Of a DNA stretch of 64,000 nt, positions 43,583 to 54,866 are shown in pieces (within the stretch, counting starts at the first letter, position 1; each line of letters begins with the position of its first letter). The DNA is from Fragilaria crotonensis (Eukaryota; Bacillariophyta; Fragilariophyceae; Fragilariales; Fragilariaceae), in the NCBI GenBank assembly GCA_022925895.1, contig JAKSYS010000107.1, forward strand, positions 55,557 to 119,556. Reading direction: 5' to 3'. A model generated the notes under the pieces. That model saw only the letters and a program-made list of their open reading frames with translations, was not told the origin of the DNA and did not search any database. Made by a program: the position numbers and the translations under genes.

Positions 43583-44927
43583 CTAGCAAATGATTTGCAC
43601 TTTCATGGTCTGCCTTTCAGCAGCGCATTTGATTGCTTCGTCTGCTTGTGCCAGGGGAAACGTCTTGGTAATGTACTTCTCCACGTGAAGGGGATGCGAT
43701 GATGTTGCATTGTCTTCTTTCAAGTTGAGCAGTTCGAGGGCTCTGTCGATGGGTCCACATCGACTACCTACGACTTTCAGCTCGTCAATAACAAATGGAG
43801 CGGCATTGAACTTCTTCCCCGCAGCGCATGTACTTTTAAGCACCTTCCAAGCATAAAGATCGTGAGAGCAGTGAAATCTACGAGATGTTTCGCGATGACA
43901 GTCTTACCAATGTTCCCATCGGCCGACAGAGGCCTGCAGCCAAAGTCAGGCCCGCTGGGCTGCCAGTTGCGTCAACTACGACGTCGTATTTGGCAGCATG
44001 TGCGGCAGCAACTCCGTTGAAGGCTCCTTCGTCCAAGCACTCTTCTACCAGTTTGACTTCCACGCCACTCTCCTTGACAAGGTCGAGCTTGTACTGATGT
44101 TTTCCAAACAGTACAGGTTTGGCTGTTGCTACCTGGTGACGAGCATGTTCGCGGCCCAGGACCTCAGCAATCATAAGCCCCAACTTGCCATCTCCCAAAA
44201 TTGCAACTTTGTCAGGTCGCTTCGAATCATAGCTGACTAGACCTTGTTCGGTAATGCGACAAGCTGCTGCCAGGGGTTCGGCGAAGACAGCGACTTCGTC
44301 TGGAACATCATCAGGAACAATATGTAAATTCCTAATTGGCAGCGTCAAGTACTCCGCCATTGTTCCGTTTCGGTTAAGAATTCCCAACACGGATCGATTT
44401 GGACAATGGTTTCTGGACATTTTGCAACACCGAGTGTCGAGCTCGTCGGCGTCTTGACACACCGCACACGCGTCACATCCAACATTGATGTCTCCACAGA
44501 CTCGTTTTCCGATCCACTCGTTCTTCATCTCATCACTGTCCTCCACCTCTTCGACTACACCAACAAACTCGTGTCCTAACACTCCATGAAAGCCCATGTA
44601 GCCTTGAAGGATTTCCAAATCAGTATTGCAAACTCCTGCGCGTAGAACCTTGATGAGGGCAAATCCCGGTTCCGGTTTTGGTTTCGGAATGGAAATCACT
44701 TGTCCTTCCGTATCACCAGGATTAACAATGGCAAACGCGAGCATTTCTTCGCACATGAGTTCAATGGACAACAATGGTGGGTGACGGCTACAGAACGGAG
44801 GAGTGTTGTCTTCGGTTTGCAAGGAAAATGTTTGTCGAGTGTTAATCGCAACCGTTGCGATTAATACTCCCGGTATCCCGTATACCCGTCTATACCCCGT
44901 GCTCGAGTACTTGCACCCCTCGCCCAT
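43583..44927 (-). CDS. Zinc-dependent medium-chain alcohol dehydrogenase (two exons)
   Basis: Two exons, 44927-43908 and 43843-43583, are joined by a 64-nt GT-AG intron (43844-43907) whose removal restores GTLVLKSTCAAGKKF, a conserved stretch of the family. The full ORF would be 426 residues. The start is more likely Met58 (base 44756) or Met62, giving about 369 residues, the usual length. Motifs: catalytic zinc site AGVCNTDLEI and GVLGHEFVGVVEE, the four-cysteine structural zinc lobe (GCDACAVCQDADELDTRCC ... NHC), and the nucleotide-binding VAILGDGKLGLMIAEVL. It resembles threonine/sorbitol-type or uncharacterised MDR dehydrogenases using NAD(P). The substrate cannot be assigned. Confidence 0.85.
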
Positions 44928-45790
44928 CGTCTAGTAGCATACCTACGCACGGAGTACAAGGTAGTACAAGTACTACTGTAGTGAAATCATCGCAGGCCAA
45001 TTGACAATTTGGGCCTGAATTGAGGATTTAAAAACGAGAATCGAAATTCTGAAGAATCGGCTTGTTTAACTTTTGAATATATATGAAACAGTTTTAGGTT
45101 TCACCGAGATCTATCGAATTGCCTATTCAACAATTGAAATAAATGTCGAAGGGATCAACAGGATTATTGAAAAAACACTGGGCCAACCAGTCATCTATGG
45201 CGTTATACGTTATATGTATGAAACGCAGATACGCGGATCGTACGTATTGAGTACTAGTACTACGTATGATATTCGTATGATATGTAATATGACGTACTAC
45301 AGTACATGTAGGTCTACTTGGAGTAGCCATGTATGACATATCATATATGTTCGACATAATGCGACTGCTCGGAGTCTACGAATGTCTCAACTGTAGCAAC
45401 ACATGAATCAGTTTGCGCCGTGAATGAAGAGCTTGTGCTTTTGCAATTGGACCTGAATACTGGTATGCATAAAAGGTACATGTAGCACATACCATCATCA
45501 TCATGATAAACTACCGGTACACGTACTTCATATGAACATGCACTATGATACAGAATATAGGCCCTATTCATAATCGAATAACGGAGTAATCGACCATCCT
45601 TACCAAGGTACAAGTACCAGTAATCTACAAAAAACTACGCACATCAAAGTTGCGATGTCTGACATGCAAAATACAGCATATGCTTGACTCGTGACGAGAT
45701 TCCTGAATCGCACATCACCACACTGCACCACGACCTGTACTCGGAGTACAGACTTATCAGACCACTGATTGAACAAAGAAAGCAAAGAAC
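44928..45790. other. Intergenic region before CDPK 2
   Basis: No gene is supported. It is AT-rich with many GTAC, ACTAGTACTACGTA and ATATGTAC words (45230-45360, 45480-45620). It separates divergently transcribed genes (alcohol dehydrogenase on the minus strand, CDPK 2 on the plus), so it must hold both promoters. Confidence 0.45.
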
Positions 45791-47678
45791 ATGACCATGA
45801 GGGGACTGTTACACAAACCGCCAAAGTCGAAGCGGTCCAGCAGCAGCAATCTCAACACCAACATGTTGAGGCATCGTAACGATGATGTGATGCAAAAATA
45901 TGAGATTGTGAGAAAAATTGGTGAGGGCTCCATGGGCTCGATTAGCAAGGCAAAAATACGAGATGACAGAATTGGTGGGTCGGCATACAAATCGAGAAGG
46001 GCTAGACTCTGTGGGTGTTTCGGATTCATTCTAAATTCGAGGAAAAAACTGACTTCCGACCCAACATCTATGCGAGAAGGACGCCGCGACGGTGAAATAT
46101 ACTACGCTTTAAAGACAATCGTCATGTCCAGAATCAGTCCTGCGTTTATTGACGAGCTTCGGAATGAGATCGACATTCTCAAGGGACTTGACCACCCCAA
46201 CATTGTCAAGGTAAGATTCATAAAGGAACGCCATTGGTTAGTTTGTGTGAGATAAACCTAACTCGTTACGTAAACACAGGCTTTCGAAGTGTTTGAAAGC
46301 AAGCAACAGATATTCATTGTCATGGAACTTTGCGCTGGAGGCGATCTCTACCGCCATCTTCCCTACTCAGAAAAGGACGCTGCGAGCATCACTGCCAAAA
46401 TTTGCTCTGCGATCGCGTACATGCATGGAAGGGACGTCGTTCACCGAGATTGTAAGTACTCCCTCCCACCTCCCATCTGCAACTTCAAGTTGTCCTATCA
46501 TGCGTCGTTTTTTTTCGTGGCTTACCAGTATCACCTTCTGCAGTGAAATTCGAAAACATCATGTTCGAGACAGCAGCGCCCGATTCTGAGATTAAGATTA
46601 TCGACTTCGGTCTCTCGAAAAAGTTTCGTCCGGGAGATCATAACAAAACCATGACGGAAGGCGTGGGAACAATCTACACCATGGCTCCGCAAGTCATTCT
46701 GGGAACCTCTTACACTTCCAAAGCGGACCTATGGTCGCTCGGTGTAATAACCTTTATGCTCTTGGCCTCTCAGAAACCTTTCAAAGGTAAGAAAAGACGG
46801 CAGGTCGTCGATCACATCATGCGATGTGACTATTCATTTGAAAGTGAGATTTGGAGAACTCTTTCTGCGGAATCAAAAGATTTCATCCGCCACCTCTTGG
46901 TAATAGACCCCGATGAGCGCATGGACGCCAAGACCGCGTTGAAACATCGGTGGTTGTCAAAAGAGTACAAACTGTCCGATCGAAGGCCTGACGAAGTGCT
47001 AATGAGGAAGGTCGAAGATAGCCTCTTGGCATACAAGTACACGTCGGCTCTCAAGAAGGTGGCATTGAATGTCATCGCACGCAAAAGTACACCACGGGAG
47101 ATCTTTCAGCTTAGGAAGGCCTTCGGTCAATTTGATATCGAAAATGACGGCACGATTTCGTTCGAGGAATTCAAGGAGGCGTTGAAACAAAGCAACTACA
47201 GCGACAAGGAGTTGGCAGAGATTTTCAACAGTATTGAAGTAAACGCAATCGGTCACATTATGTACACAGGTAAAGTCATCGTGCATTGATCACCTATCGA
47301 CTATTCAACTTTGAAATCCAACTTCACTTCCCCTTCGAAACAGAGTTCCTTGCTGCCACCCTCGAAGTTAAAGGTTGTGTGGAAGAAGAGCGCATTGCTG
47401 ACGCGTTCGATAGACTTGACTATGACGAATCTGGTTATATATCACCACAAGACTTACGCGAGTTGCTTGTGGGATACTCCGAGAAGGAGATCCAAGCACT
47501 GATTGCCGAGGCTGACACAGACCGTGATGGACAGATTTCCTTCGAGGAGTTTAAGAAAATTTTCAACAAACGAACCGAAACGCTCGCGGCAAAAGCTATT
47601 TCCTTGGATCAAGAGTTACCTGCAGAGGCACCAGCGCCTGGTAAAACGACGCCCGTCGGTTCTTTGGCGTCGTTTTGA
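45791..47678 (+). CDS. Calcium-dependent protein kinase 2 (four exons)
   Basis: Proposed exons are 45791-46210, 46280-46451, 46544-47269 and 47344-47678, giving 550 residues. The introns (69, 92 and 74 nt) have GT-AG ends, and splicing rebuilds HRDLKFEN and MYTEFLAATLE. Glycine loop GEGSMG (44-49), catalytic lysine in YALKTIVM (108), IDFGLSKK, and MAPQVI where the usual APE glutamate is glutamine. About 59 residues separate loop and lysine, including IGGSAYK, shared with CDPK 1. EF-hands 1, 3 and 4 keep ligands (DIENDGTISFEEF, DYDESGYIS, DTDRDGQISFEEF). EF-hand 2 (EVNAIGHIMYTEF) has lost the first aspartate and the glycine spacing and probably does not bind calcium. There is no N-terminal myristoylation signal. 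It lies tail to tail with CDPK 3. Confidence 0.9.
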
Positions 47679-47998
47679 CCTCGAATAGTTTCGGGTGAAC
47701 AAGACATCATGACATTCAGTAAGGCTGTATACGGATAGCCCCATTGAAACTTGGATGCTTTTCAATCTCACGTACTTTGTTAGAAGCATCGACGACTGCT
47801 ACATACATTTAATTATGAACATTTAGATACCAAACCCTCGACAGCTTCACAATTGATCGCTCGAGAGGGTTGCGCCAAGATGAAAGCATGATCTCCCGCT
47901 CGCATGCTTCTCTTGGCATAACACACTTATAACTTCCGTTGTGCAGTAAAACATAGGGGTCAAAGTTTATTTGGAAACGTGGTCACAAAGTTAGCATC

Positions 47999-49902
47999 TC
48001 AGTCATATAGACGGCTGATATTTCGGCGGGATTCACTGGAAAACGCGCTCTGGAACTCCTCAAAGGAAATAAGTCCGTCACGTCGACCATCACTGTCAGG
48101 GCGGTCCACATCAGCGATCAACTTGTCGATTTCCTCGTCTGTGACCGTCGAGGGCAGAATAGTCCTCAGGTCTTCCTGTGGGCATGAGAATAACGCATTC
48201 GTAAGGTTGAAGCTCAGCAGGACCGAAGTTCTCAGATTTTGCACTCACCCTGGAGATGTAACCTGAACCATCTTCGTCTAGTTCGTGGAAAGCGTCAGCT
48301 AACCTTCGATTATCAATGTTACCTTTTGCCTCCAACGCCGCAGCCAAGAATTCTGAGAGGACGCAATTGAGTACTCAGCGACGGCAACTGACTCTGAGAC
48401 ACACGACTTACCAGTGTAGAGTATATTTCCAGTGTGGTTTACATCCTGCGACCATAAAAGGGTGAGCCAGCGAATTCTGTTGGTCATCGTCAACATACGC
48501 ACTCACAATGCTACGGAAAGTGTGCTCGAGGTCCTGCTCCGTGTATTCTAGTCGAGAGAGTGCCTCCTTGAACTCATCGAAGGAGACAGTCCCGTCGTTG
48601 CTTGTATCGAATTCCGCAAATACCCCTCTTAGGTCAAGAATTTCCTCGGTCGACATCTTTCTGGCAATCACCAAAAGAGCAATCTTCTTAAAGTCGGTGC
48701 TCTCTGCGTACCGCACAAGATTTCTTTTGACCTTATGAGAGATTTCTGGAGGTGGCCTGAGAATGGATAAACGCATCGACATACTGATAAATGGATGTTG
48801 AGCCGCAGCTCTGGCTGTCATTCGCTGTGCAGGATCCATCTTCAAAAGGCTTGCAACGAAGGCCTTGGCGTCATCAGAGATGCTCTTCCACGCGTTGCTT
48901 TCAAACGTAACCTTACCCTCGCGGATTTTTTTATAATGCCCTTTCTAAAGTAAATGTGAGACTTTGGATGCTACAACGAGCAATAAGGAAATGATTGGAA
49001 CGTACGGGTCTCGGCCCAGAACGGCTTTTCTCCTGCAAGCAACATGTATGTGATGACGCCAATCGACCACATATCCGCTTGTGAGCCTGAATACTCTGCA
49101 AGTGTAACCTCGGGCGCCATGGTATAAATCTACAGAGAGCCAACAGTTAGAGAAATGGTTAAGATGCTGCACAAAGAAAATGTTATCACGCACGCACCGT
49201 TCCGACTCGCTCAAACAAGCGATCATGCGTGTATAGGTATTTCTTGGCCAGGCCAAAGTCGATTACCTTTGCGGTGAAGTCGTCCTTGTCAGAATCGGCA
49301 AACATGATGTTTTCATATTTCAAGTCTCGATGGACAATGTTTCGATCATGGAGGTATATGGCGGCCGACAAGACTTGGCGTACCAAGTTACTTGCCTGTC
49401 GCTCTGAATACGGGTGTCTAGTGAACAAATCTCCGCCAGTGCAGAGCTCCATGACGACGGCCGTTTTCCCCTTCAACCTATACGTTTCGTACACCTTAAC
49501 AATGTTCGGGTGGTCCTGTCTCATAAGTAACAGGAAGGGACGTGTTGAGAAATCATAATTTGTTGCGAGGTAATAAAATGAGGAACACGTACCAAGCGTT
49601 TGAGTAAGTCGATTTCGTTGTCCATCTCAGCCACAACTGCTGGGTTAACGACTAATGTATTGATCTCTTTCACGGCATAAAATTGATCCGGGGCATTTGA
49701 CAGTCCCGACGACTTGTACTGTTTCTGCAACTTTTCGCCTAATCTTGGAAATTGTAGAAATACTGCCTTCACCAATCACCTCAACGACTTCGTAGGTGTC
49801 ATGAAACTCAGTTAAACGCTCCCTGAAAAGCTTGCAATTAAGATCATCCGTGGTAAAGACCTCCTCGGCCGCCTTTCCTTGTTTGCAACACGTTGCGCCC
49901 AT
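47999..49902 (-). CDS. Calcium-dependent protein kinase 3 (about seven exons, two frame problems)
   Basis: Likely exons on the minus strand are 49902-49593, 49515-49198, 49129-49006, 48944-48507, 48445-48412 (34 nt), 48352-48249 and 48175-47999. All introns have GT-AG ends. Two exons carry one base too many: exon 1 at the AAAA run near 49732-49735, and exon 3 at its CCC end. Removing both would give 500 residues. Motifs: MGATCCK (likely myristoyl/palmitoyl anchor), GEGSIS glycine loop, [33 protein letters not shown]-hands: [35 protein letters not shown], and a last one with an enlarged loop ([20 protein letters not shown]). The frame problems may be sequence errors, or the gene may be newly dead. 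Confidence 0.75.
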
Positions 49903-50891
49903 GTTTTGTTTTACAGGAATTATTTATGACGGGGAGGTGATTGTTGGAGGCAAGAAAATGGGCAAACAACAACAACGATTTCCAAATTCACCAACCGAGC
50001 ACACATCCATGAATCTTGGGGTTCGTATTCTACGCCACTCCTAAATGTATCAGTCGTGAGTCGTATACATTGTTCTACAGGACTCCTAGTACTTCTACTG
50101 GTATACTCATATATGCATATTGTGCAAGACTACTTTACCGGTAGTTAGCAACAGTCGTAGTTATTACACGTATGTAGTACAAGTACCTGGTACTGTACCT
50201 TGTACCTTGTCATGCGGTGTCAAGCTGTGACACAATTGACACCACGTACGATGTACAAAGGGAAGGGGGGGGTCAATGCCAAGTCGATAACTACACATTT
50301 ACATGCGATTTTTGCCGAAACCTATTCATTTCTTGTAAGTGTGAATGTACTGTACTACTTTGAAAATTCAAACCACTCATCGTCCGGTTACATGCCCATA
50401 CTTTTGGTACAACGCAGTGCAAAGGTAGCAGGTCTCAGTGACCTTGCATAACTCACATTGGTGTTCCTGTGAACGTCAATGATGTTCGGTGCGACGAGGC
50501 GCTCGCTCCTGGAGAAGCGAGCTGGCGTCAAAGTCTAGATCGTGCGATAGAGTCCATACCTAAAAGCTCAATGAACGGGACAGCAGCTAGGAACTCCTAT
50601 CAATTACGACAAGTCACTCACTTACATCACAAGATTTGACAACGAGACTTTGTGTTCGGAACTACCTAATACACGCGTGATGGAGTGTTGCTCTACTAAG
50701 TAGACGTCTTCACGAATCGGGACCGCCACTACCATGTCAGATACGTCAAGACTTCGTGTCCAACAAAGGTCCCCGAGGCTTCATTATCAGTCACATCTGC
50801 CGATAAGTGATTTTATTTGTTACATGAATTATGTGGGCGAGCTAAACATGCATCATCATCTGATACAATCATCAACCCTGCGATTTCAAAT
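49903..50891. other. Intergenic region upstream of CDPK 3
   Basis: No gene is supported. The CDPK 3 promoter should lie at the left end. GTAC-rich words cluster at 50090-50260 (for example TACAAGTACCTGGTACTGTACC). A G run (GGGAAGGGGGGG) lies near 50260. Confidence 0.45.
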
Positions 50892-51737
50892 CTATGTAAA
50901 TGGAGGGAGCGTAGGTTCCGCTTCATTACCATGCGCACTTTGTGATGGAGGCGCTTGCACATAGAATTGCTGCACACCTCCAGCTGGCACCATAGCTTCC
51001 ACAATACGCTGGTCTGGCAGCAGAACGCGGATGATATCGCCTGGCAGCGAGCCTTCTGGAACCGTGACAAGAACCAACGTATTCTGTTGGTCTGATGCAG
51101 TTTGGTCTGTTCCCTCACATACCAGCTCTAAATCTTGTTCAGTATGGTGCGGTACAGATGGATCTGTGGAAGGAACAATAACCAAGCCCGACTCTGATGT
51201 AAGAATGTCTGTGGTATCCGTCACAGCCACGGGCGGTGCAAATGTTACGAAAAAGACGCGACCCGCTCCATGACCTTCCGGGATGCGAGCCGTCACTGCG
51301 TTTCCGCTGCCGTCCGGTGCCATGACCAGCAGCGTGTCGCCTGGTTGGGTATTCTCGGGCACCGTAACTAGAGAGACGCAAAACGACAAATTGAGAGTCA
51401 GCATACGATTGTAGCTCACGGAGTTCTACCGCCATTCCCTCGTACATTTACTGTCGAGCAGCTAAAGCTTACCTGCAATAATGTCCTTTCGCTCGAGTTC
51501 TGACCTATCCACAGCCTGCAATGCGTTTCCTCCAGTCTTGATCAGGACCGTACTCGAGTCCGGAGACGATTGACCTCCTGAGATCGCTGTTCTAGAAAAG
51601 CCTGGATAATCATCTCTCTGAGTATCCTTTTTCACCTCCTGTGGCAGCAATGGCTTCGTATAATCCTCATCCAGGCATGATGGGTTGTATTTGTCGGCAG
51701 GCGTCGAATCAAAGCAGAAGTAGGATGACATCGACAT
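50892..51737 (-). CDS. Hypothetical protein with two beta-rich VP-x-G repeats (two exons)
   Basis: Exons 51737-51473 and 51367-50892, joined across a 105-nt GT-AG intron, give 246 residues. Splicing restores IIAVTVPENTQPGDTLLV. The second exon contains two copies of a repeat: VTVPENTQPGDTLLVMAPDG ... ARIPEGHGAGRVFFVTF and VTVPEGSLPGDIIRVLLPDQ ... AMVPAGGVQQFYVQ. Each pairs a VP-x-G/E-x4-PGD strand with an IP/VP-G strand, a pattern seen in several uncharacterised algal proteins (family memory, no name). The N-terminal 85 residues are polar and probably disordered. No signal peptide or catalytic motif is visible and the function is unknown. Confidence 0.65.
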
Positions 51738-52184
51738 GATCGTATCAAATGTTAGTTGAATAAACCAGGCGCAAGGCCTCTATGTAATTCGATGTCGGGC
51801 ATGGTCGTCTTCTTGTAGAATCAGCGCCAGGTTCTACTTGAATCCAACGAATCGTGGAAATACGATGTACATGTACATGTACCACGTGGGAGGGAGAAGA
51901 CAACTGTTTCGACTTGCGACAAGATGTACAGTCCTACAGTAAACACAGTACTACAGTACTTCTGTACTGCCAATAGTACCGTACCAGTAGAAGGGATTTT
52001 GTGTCGGAAGTTGCGTTGCTTTCTCCTGTTATCATTACAGCATTACAGTCTCTCGTCGTCAAACAACAGCTATCGCCATTGTAATTGTCGTTGTCATCGT
52101 CATCGTCATTGTGGTAAATACAGCAGGTGAACAGTTGGATTGAATCTTGACTACCGATAGTCTAGTTCTAGAACTACGACATCT
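51738..52184. other. Divergent promoter region
   Basis: No gene is supported. It separates two divergent genes and contains an ATGTACATGTACATGTACC microrepeat near 51863 and several ACTACAGTACTT words near 51930-51980. Confidence 0.45.
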
Positions 52185-52988
52185 ATGGCATTGCAACGTC
52201 CGCTTGTTATATTAGCTGGGTGGTTGGGATGTCAACCTCGTCACTTGGGACAATATGAACGCATGTACAAGACTCTGGGACTCGACGTTGTCACTTGCAT
52301 TGCAACACCTCGCATGGTAGTGTCAGCCAGTCGATCATCGCCCCCTTTTTTATCCGAAGATGCATCCCCACCAAATTCCATTCAGGCACTATCTTGGAAA
52401 CTCTTTCGAGACGTGAAAGGAAGAGATATCTGGTTCGTTCACGCTTTCTCAAATGGTGGTTGCTTTGTGTGGGAACAGCTGCGAAGAATATTATCGGAAC
52501 AACAGCAACACGACAACAACAAAGGCGATACTAAGAATAAGCGGGCAGTTTCGGAACCAGCGGGTTTGATATTTGATTCCTCGCCGGCTAGTTATCAAGG
52601 AACAGATAACCTGAACCAGGCCCTCGCCTACTGTTCATGGAAGGACCAAGCTGTGGTTAGGATCGAATCAATCTGGGGTGGCGCTTCCATGAAACGAACG
52701 TCGCAAGAACGAGCTCGCACGTATTGGGACGGTCTGGTTCACGATAAATTCGACACTCGACAACTCTATCTATGCAGTCATGACGATGAACTCACTAGCT
52801 TCGAGGATGTGAAAAAATTGGTGCTCTATAGGCAAGGCATATTCGGCCAAGATCGAGTGTTACTGAAGGAATGGCAATCTTCTCCCCATTGTGGACATAT
52901 CCTAAAACACCCTGACGAGTATCGAGAGGCAGTTGCGTCCTTTGTAGCTTCTTGTTCGAGAGATTACAAAGTACCCTCAAGACTTTGA
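52185..52988 (+). CDS. TMEM53/DUF829-family alpha/beta hydrolase-like protein
   Basis: Intact ORF of 267 residues. It starts with PLVILAGWLGCQPRHLGQYE, the typical first strand of DUF829 (PF05705) proteins. HAFSNGGCFVWEQL (from residue 86) matches the nucleophile elbow with Ser89. LYLCSHDDELTSFEDV supplies the acidic residue, and SPHCGHILKHPDEY the histidine. The order and spacing fit an alpha/beta-hydrolase triad. LIFDSSPASYQG is another family block. Human TMEM53 lies at the nuclear envelope, but this protein has no clear transmembrane segment, so its location is open. Substrate unknown. Confidence 0.85.
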   Translation: MALQRPLVILAGWLGCQPRHLGQYERMYKTLGLDVVTCIATPRMVVSASRSSPPFLSEDASPPNSIQALSWKLFRDVKGRDIWFVHAFSNGGCFVWEQLRRILSEQQQHDNNKGDTKNKRAVSEPAGLIFDSSPASYQGTDNLNQALAYCSWKDQAVVRIESIWGGASMKRTSQERARTYWDGLVHDKFDTRQLYLCSHDDELTSFEDVKKLVLYRQGIFGQDRVLLKEWQSSPHCGHILKHPDEYREAVASFVASCSRDYKVPSRL

Positions 52989-53077
52989 ACCGATGAATGG
53001 TTCTTTTACGGAGCCAGAGGAACCGATCATGTCTCAGCATTAGGATCATGCAGTGGTCGGTAGGTCGTACGTTCAAG

Positions 53078-53425
53078 TCATCTAGAGCCATCGACTTCTC
53101 CCTGCAACGACTCCAATACTCGTCCAAGCACTGATTCAAGATTCTTTGAACTTTGAACAACGGGCGATTGGTTCAGTGACGAGCCTTGTGGGAACAGAAC
53201 TTCTTGTAACGTCAGTGAAACACCGCGTTGTTGTTTTTGGCGTTCTTGGTGGAGGTAGGATAGAGCGAAGGCGCGAACAGCAATGTTGGTGCAGCCATGC
53301 GACTTGCATTCTTCTTGAAAATGCAACCAGTCAGCCTTGCCGCCTACAGCAGGGGTTGTTGAAATCTGGCTATAGTTATCGATTGCCATGTTAGCTGGAG
53401 ATTGGTGGCAATGCGATGGTTGCAT
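53078..53425 (-). CDS. Possible small hypothetical protein (115 aa)
   Basis: ORF of 115 residues, convergent with the TMEM53-like gene (about 90 bases between stops). The sequence looks protein-like, with a helical end (NLESVLGRVLESLQGEV) and a polar middle (FALSYLHQERQKQQRGVSL), but it matches no family I recognise. A start at Met13 is possible. It could be chance, since overlapping ORFs exist in other frames. Confidence 0.35.
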   Translation of the reverse strand: MQPSHCHQSPANMAIDNYSQISTTPAVGGKADWLHFQEECKSHGCTNIAVRAFALSYLHQERQKQQRGVSLTLQEVLFPQGSSLNQSPVVQSSKNLESVLGRVLESLQGEVDGSR

Positions 53426-53764
53426 TTTGAAACTTGTGAGTAACTTTCCCTAGGAACCTCTTGCCAATGGTTTGTGTCGTGTGTTCCTACGTGATTAGTA
53501 GGGACAGCCTGTGCATGGTTGCTAGCATTTTTGGTCGTGGACACATTGCCTGGGCATTGGGCATCGATGAAACATGGTCTGAGTTTCTGTGACAGCCGTT
53601 TCGCCGGTGCACGAAAGTCGCGCACGGGAATGAACAATCAGAATCCGCGACAACGTCTGGCTGTCGTATGAAGGAACAAGACTATCGCCCTTGATGAGAA
53701 CTCCAAAACCCTACGTGTGACGCTGAAAGCGTGTCACTGAATCTAACCGACCCTCCATATCATA
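53426..53764. other. Intergenic region left of retroelement 2
   Basis: No gene is supported. Short ORFs overlap in several frames without recognisable motifs. Confidence 0.35.
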
Positions 53765-53769
53765 ATAGC

Positions 53770-53877
53770 TGTCATGCACAAGTAGAAGTGACTAAGATAT
53801 AGATAACACATTCTATCTAGTGTATGTGGGGACGACGTGGCATGTACGGATGGCAGGACAGACGATCCTATCCTGAC
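53770..53877 (-). repeat. 3' LTR of retroelement 2
   Basis: Identical over 107 bp to 59713-59819. On the plus strand the shared part runs from GTCATGCACAAG to CTATCCTGAC. The outer TG at 53770 completes the terminal inverted dinucleotide. Confidence 0.93.
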
Positions 53878-53947
53878 CTCCTCTTCGACTGGAACTAGCC
53901 AGTGTCATGCCCGGTACCCCACCTCCTCTCAAGCCCAGACTCCAGCT

Positions 53948-54343
53948 TCATGCCATCAGATCTTCGACGATACTATGGAAGATATTCTTGCCCAATGCCT
54001 TAGTACAAATGTCCGCGAAGTTCTCGTCGGACCGGCACCAATGGGCATTAACAATTCGCGCTGCGATAGCCTCCCGGACATAATGGTAGGAAATCGCAAT
54101 ATGTTTCTTCTTAAGTTCGCCATCTGGGATCTCGGCACTTTGTATGACCCCAAAGTTGTCACCGAACAAATCTGTGGGTTTAGTAACCGGGACTCCCAGG
54201 CATCGTAACATATATCGAATTGAAATGGCCTCTTCCACAGCAGATCGCATGGAGATAAACTCCGCACAATATGTGCTTGTCGCAATGCATCCCTGTCGTT
54301 TGCTTGTCCAAATAACCGGAGTGCTTCCAACAAAAACGATCAA
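53948..54343 (-). pseudogene. Retroelement 2 RNase H
   Basis: Frame of 131 residues with the copia RNase H blocks VGSTPVIWTSKRQGCIATST, CAEFISMRSAVEEAISIRYM and DLFGDNFGVI, ending in DENFADICTKALGK. It is separated from the reverse transcriptase by frames 54437-54793 and 54553-54876, which carry the connection region in pieces (GIRKYQMLIGMAQWACTIGR). Confidence 0.8.
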
Positions 54344-54866
54344 CCCCGAAATCGAACGTCGAGTGACGTGATCATGCGCGTGGTCAGCGTCGAAAACACG
54401 GTAGTGTCGAGTTCGCGGCCAAACGCAGGTGGAAAGTCAGTACCGACGTCTTCTTTCGCATCCGGGTAGTCGTCCAAAAATCAGGGTGGAAGGAATCGCG
54501 TCGTAATTCGTCATCAATGAGCAACGGACGTGAGTCAAGAACGATACGACGGTTAGGATTCTTCTTGAGATAGCCGAATAAATGTAACGCCAGTTCGAGG
54601 TGGTATTCCTCGGAGCTGCCGAGAATCGGCTGAGCGAAGATACCGCAAACGCGATGTCCAAACGCCCAATAGTGCACGCCCACTGAGCCATGCCGATAAG
54701 CATCTGGTACTTACGGATACCCACATCCGATAACAGGTTGCTTTCATCAAGCTCAGGGTGGCAACCTTCCGGCAGGGAGTGCGGTGCGTCCAAAGTGTGC
54801 CATCCAGTGGAAGTTCATCATCAGATTCGATACGACGAATGCACTCCTTCAAGTATGTAGCACAGC

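Noticed and set aside
43844-43907. Frameshift in the alcohol dehydrogenase gene
   Set aside because: A 64-nt intron with GTAAGA donor and AG acceptor restores the frame exactly inside a conserved family motif, so this is splicing and not damage.
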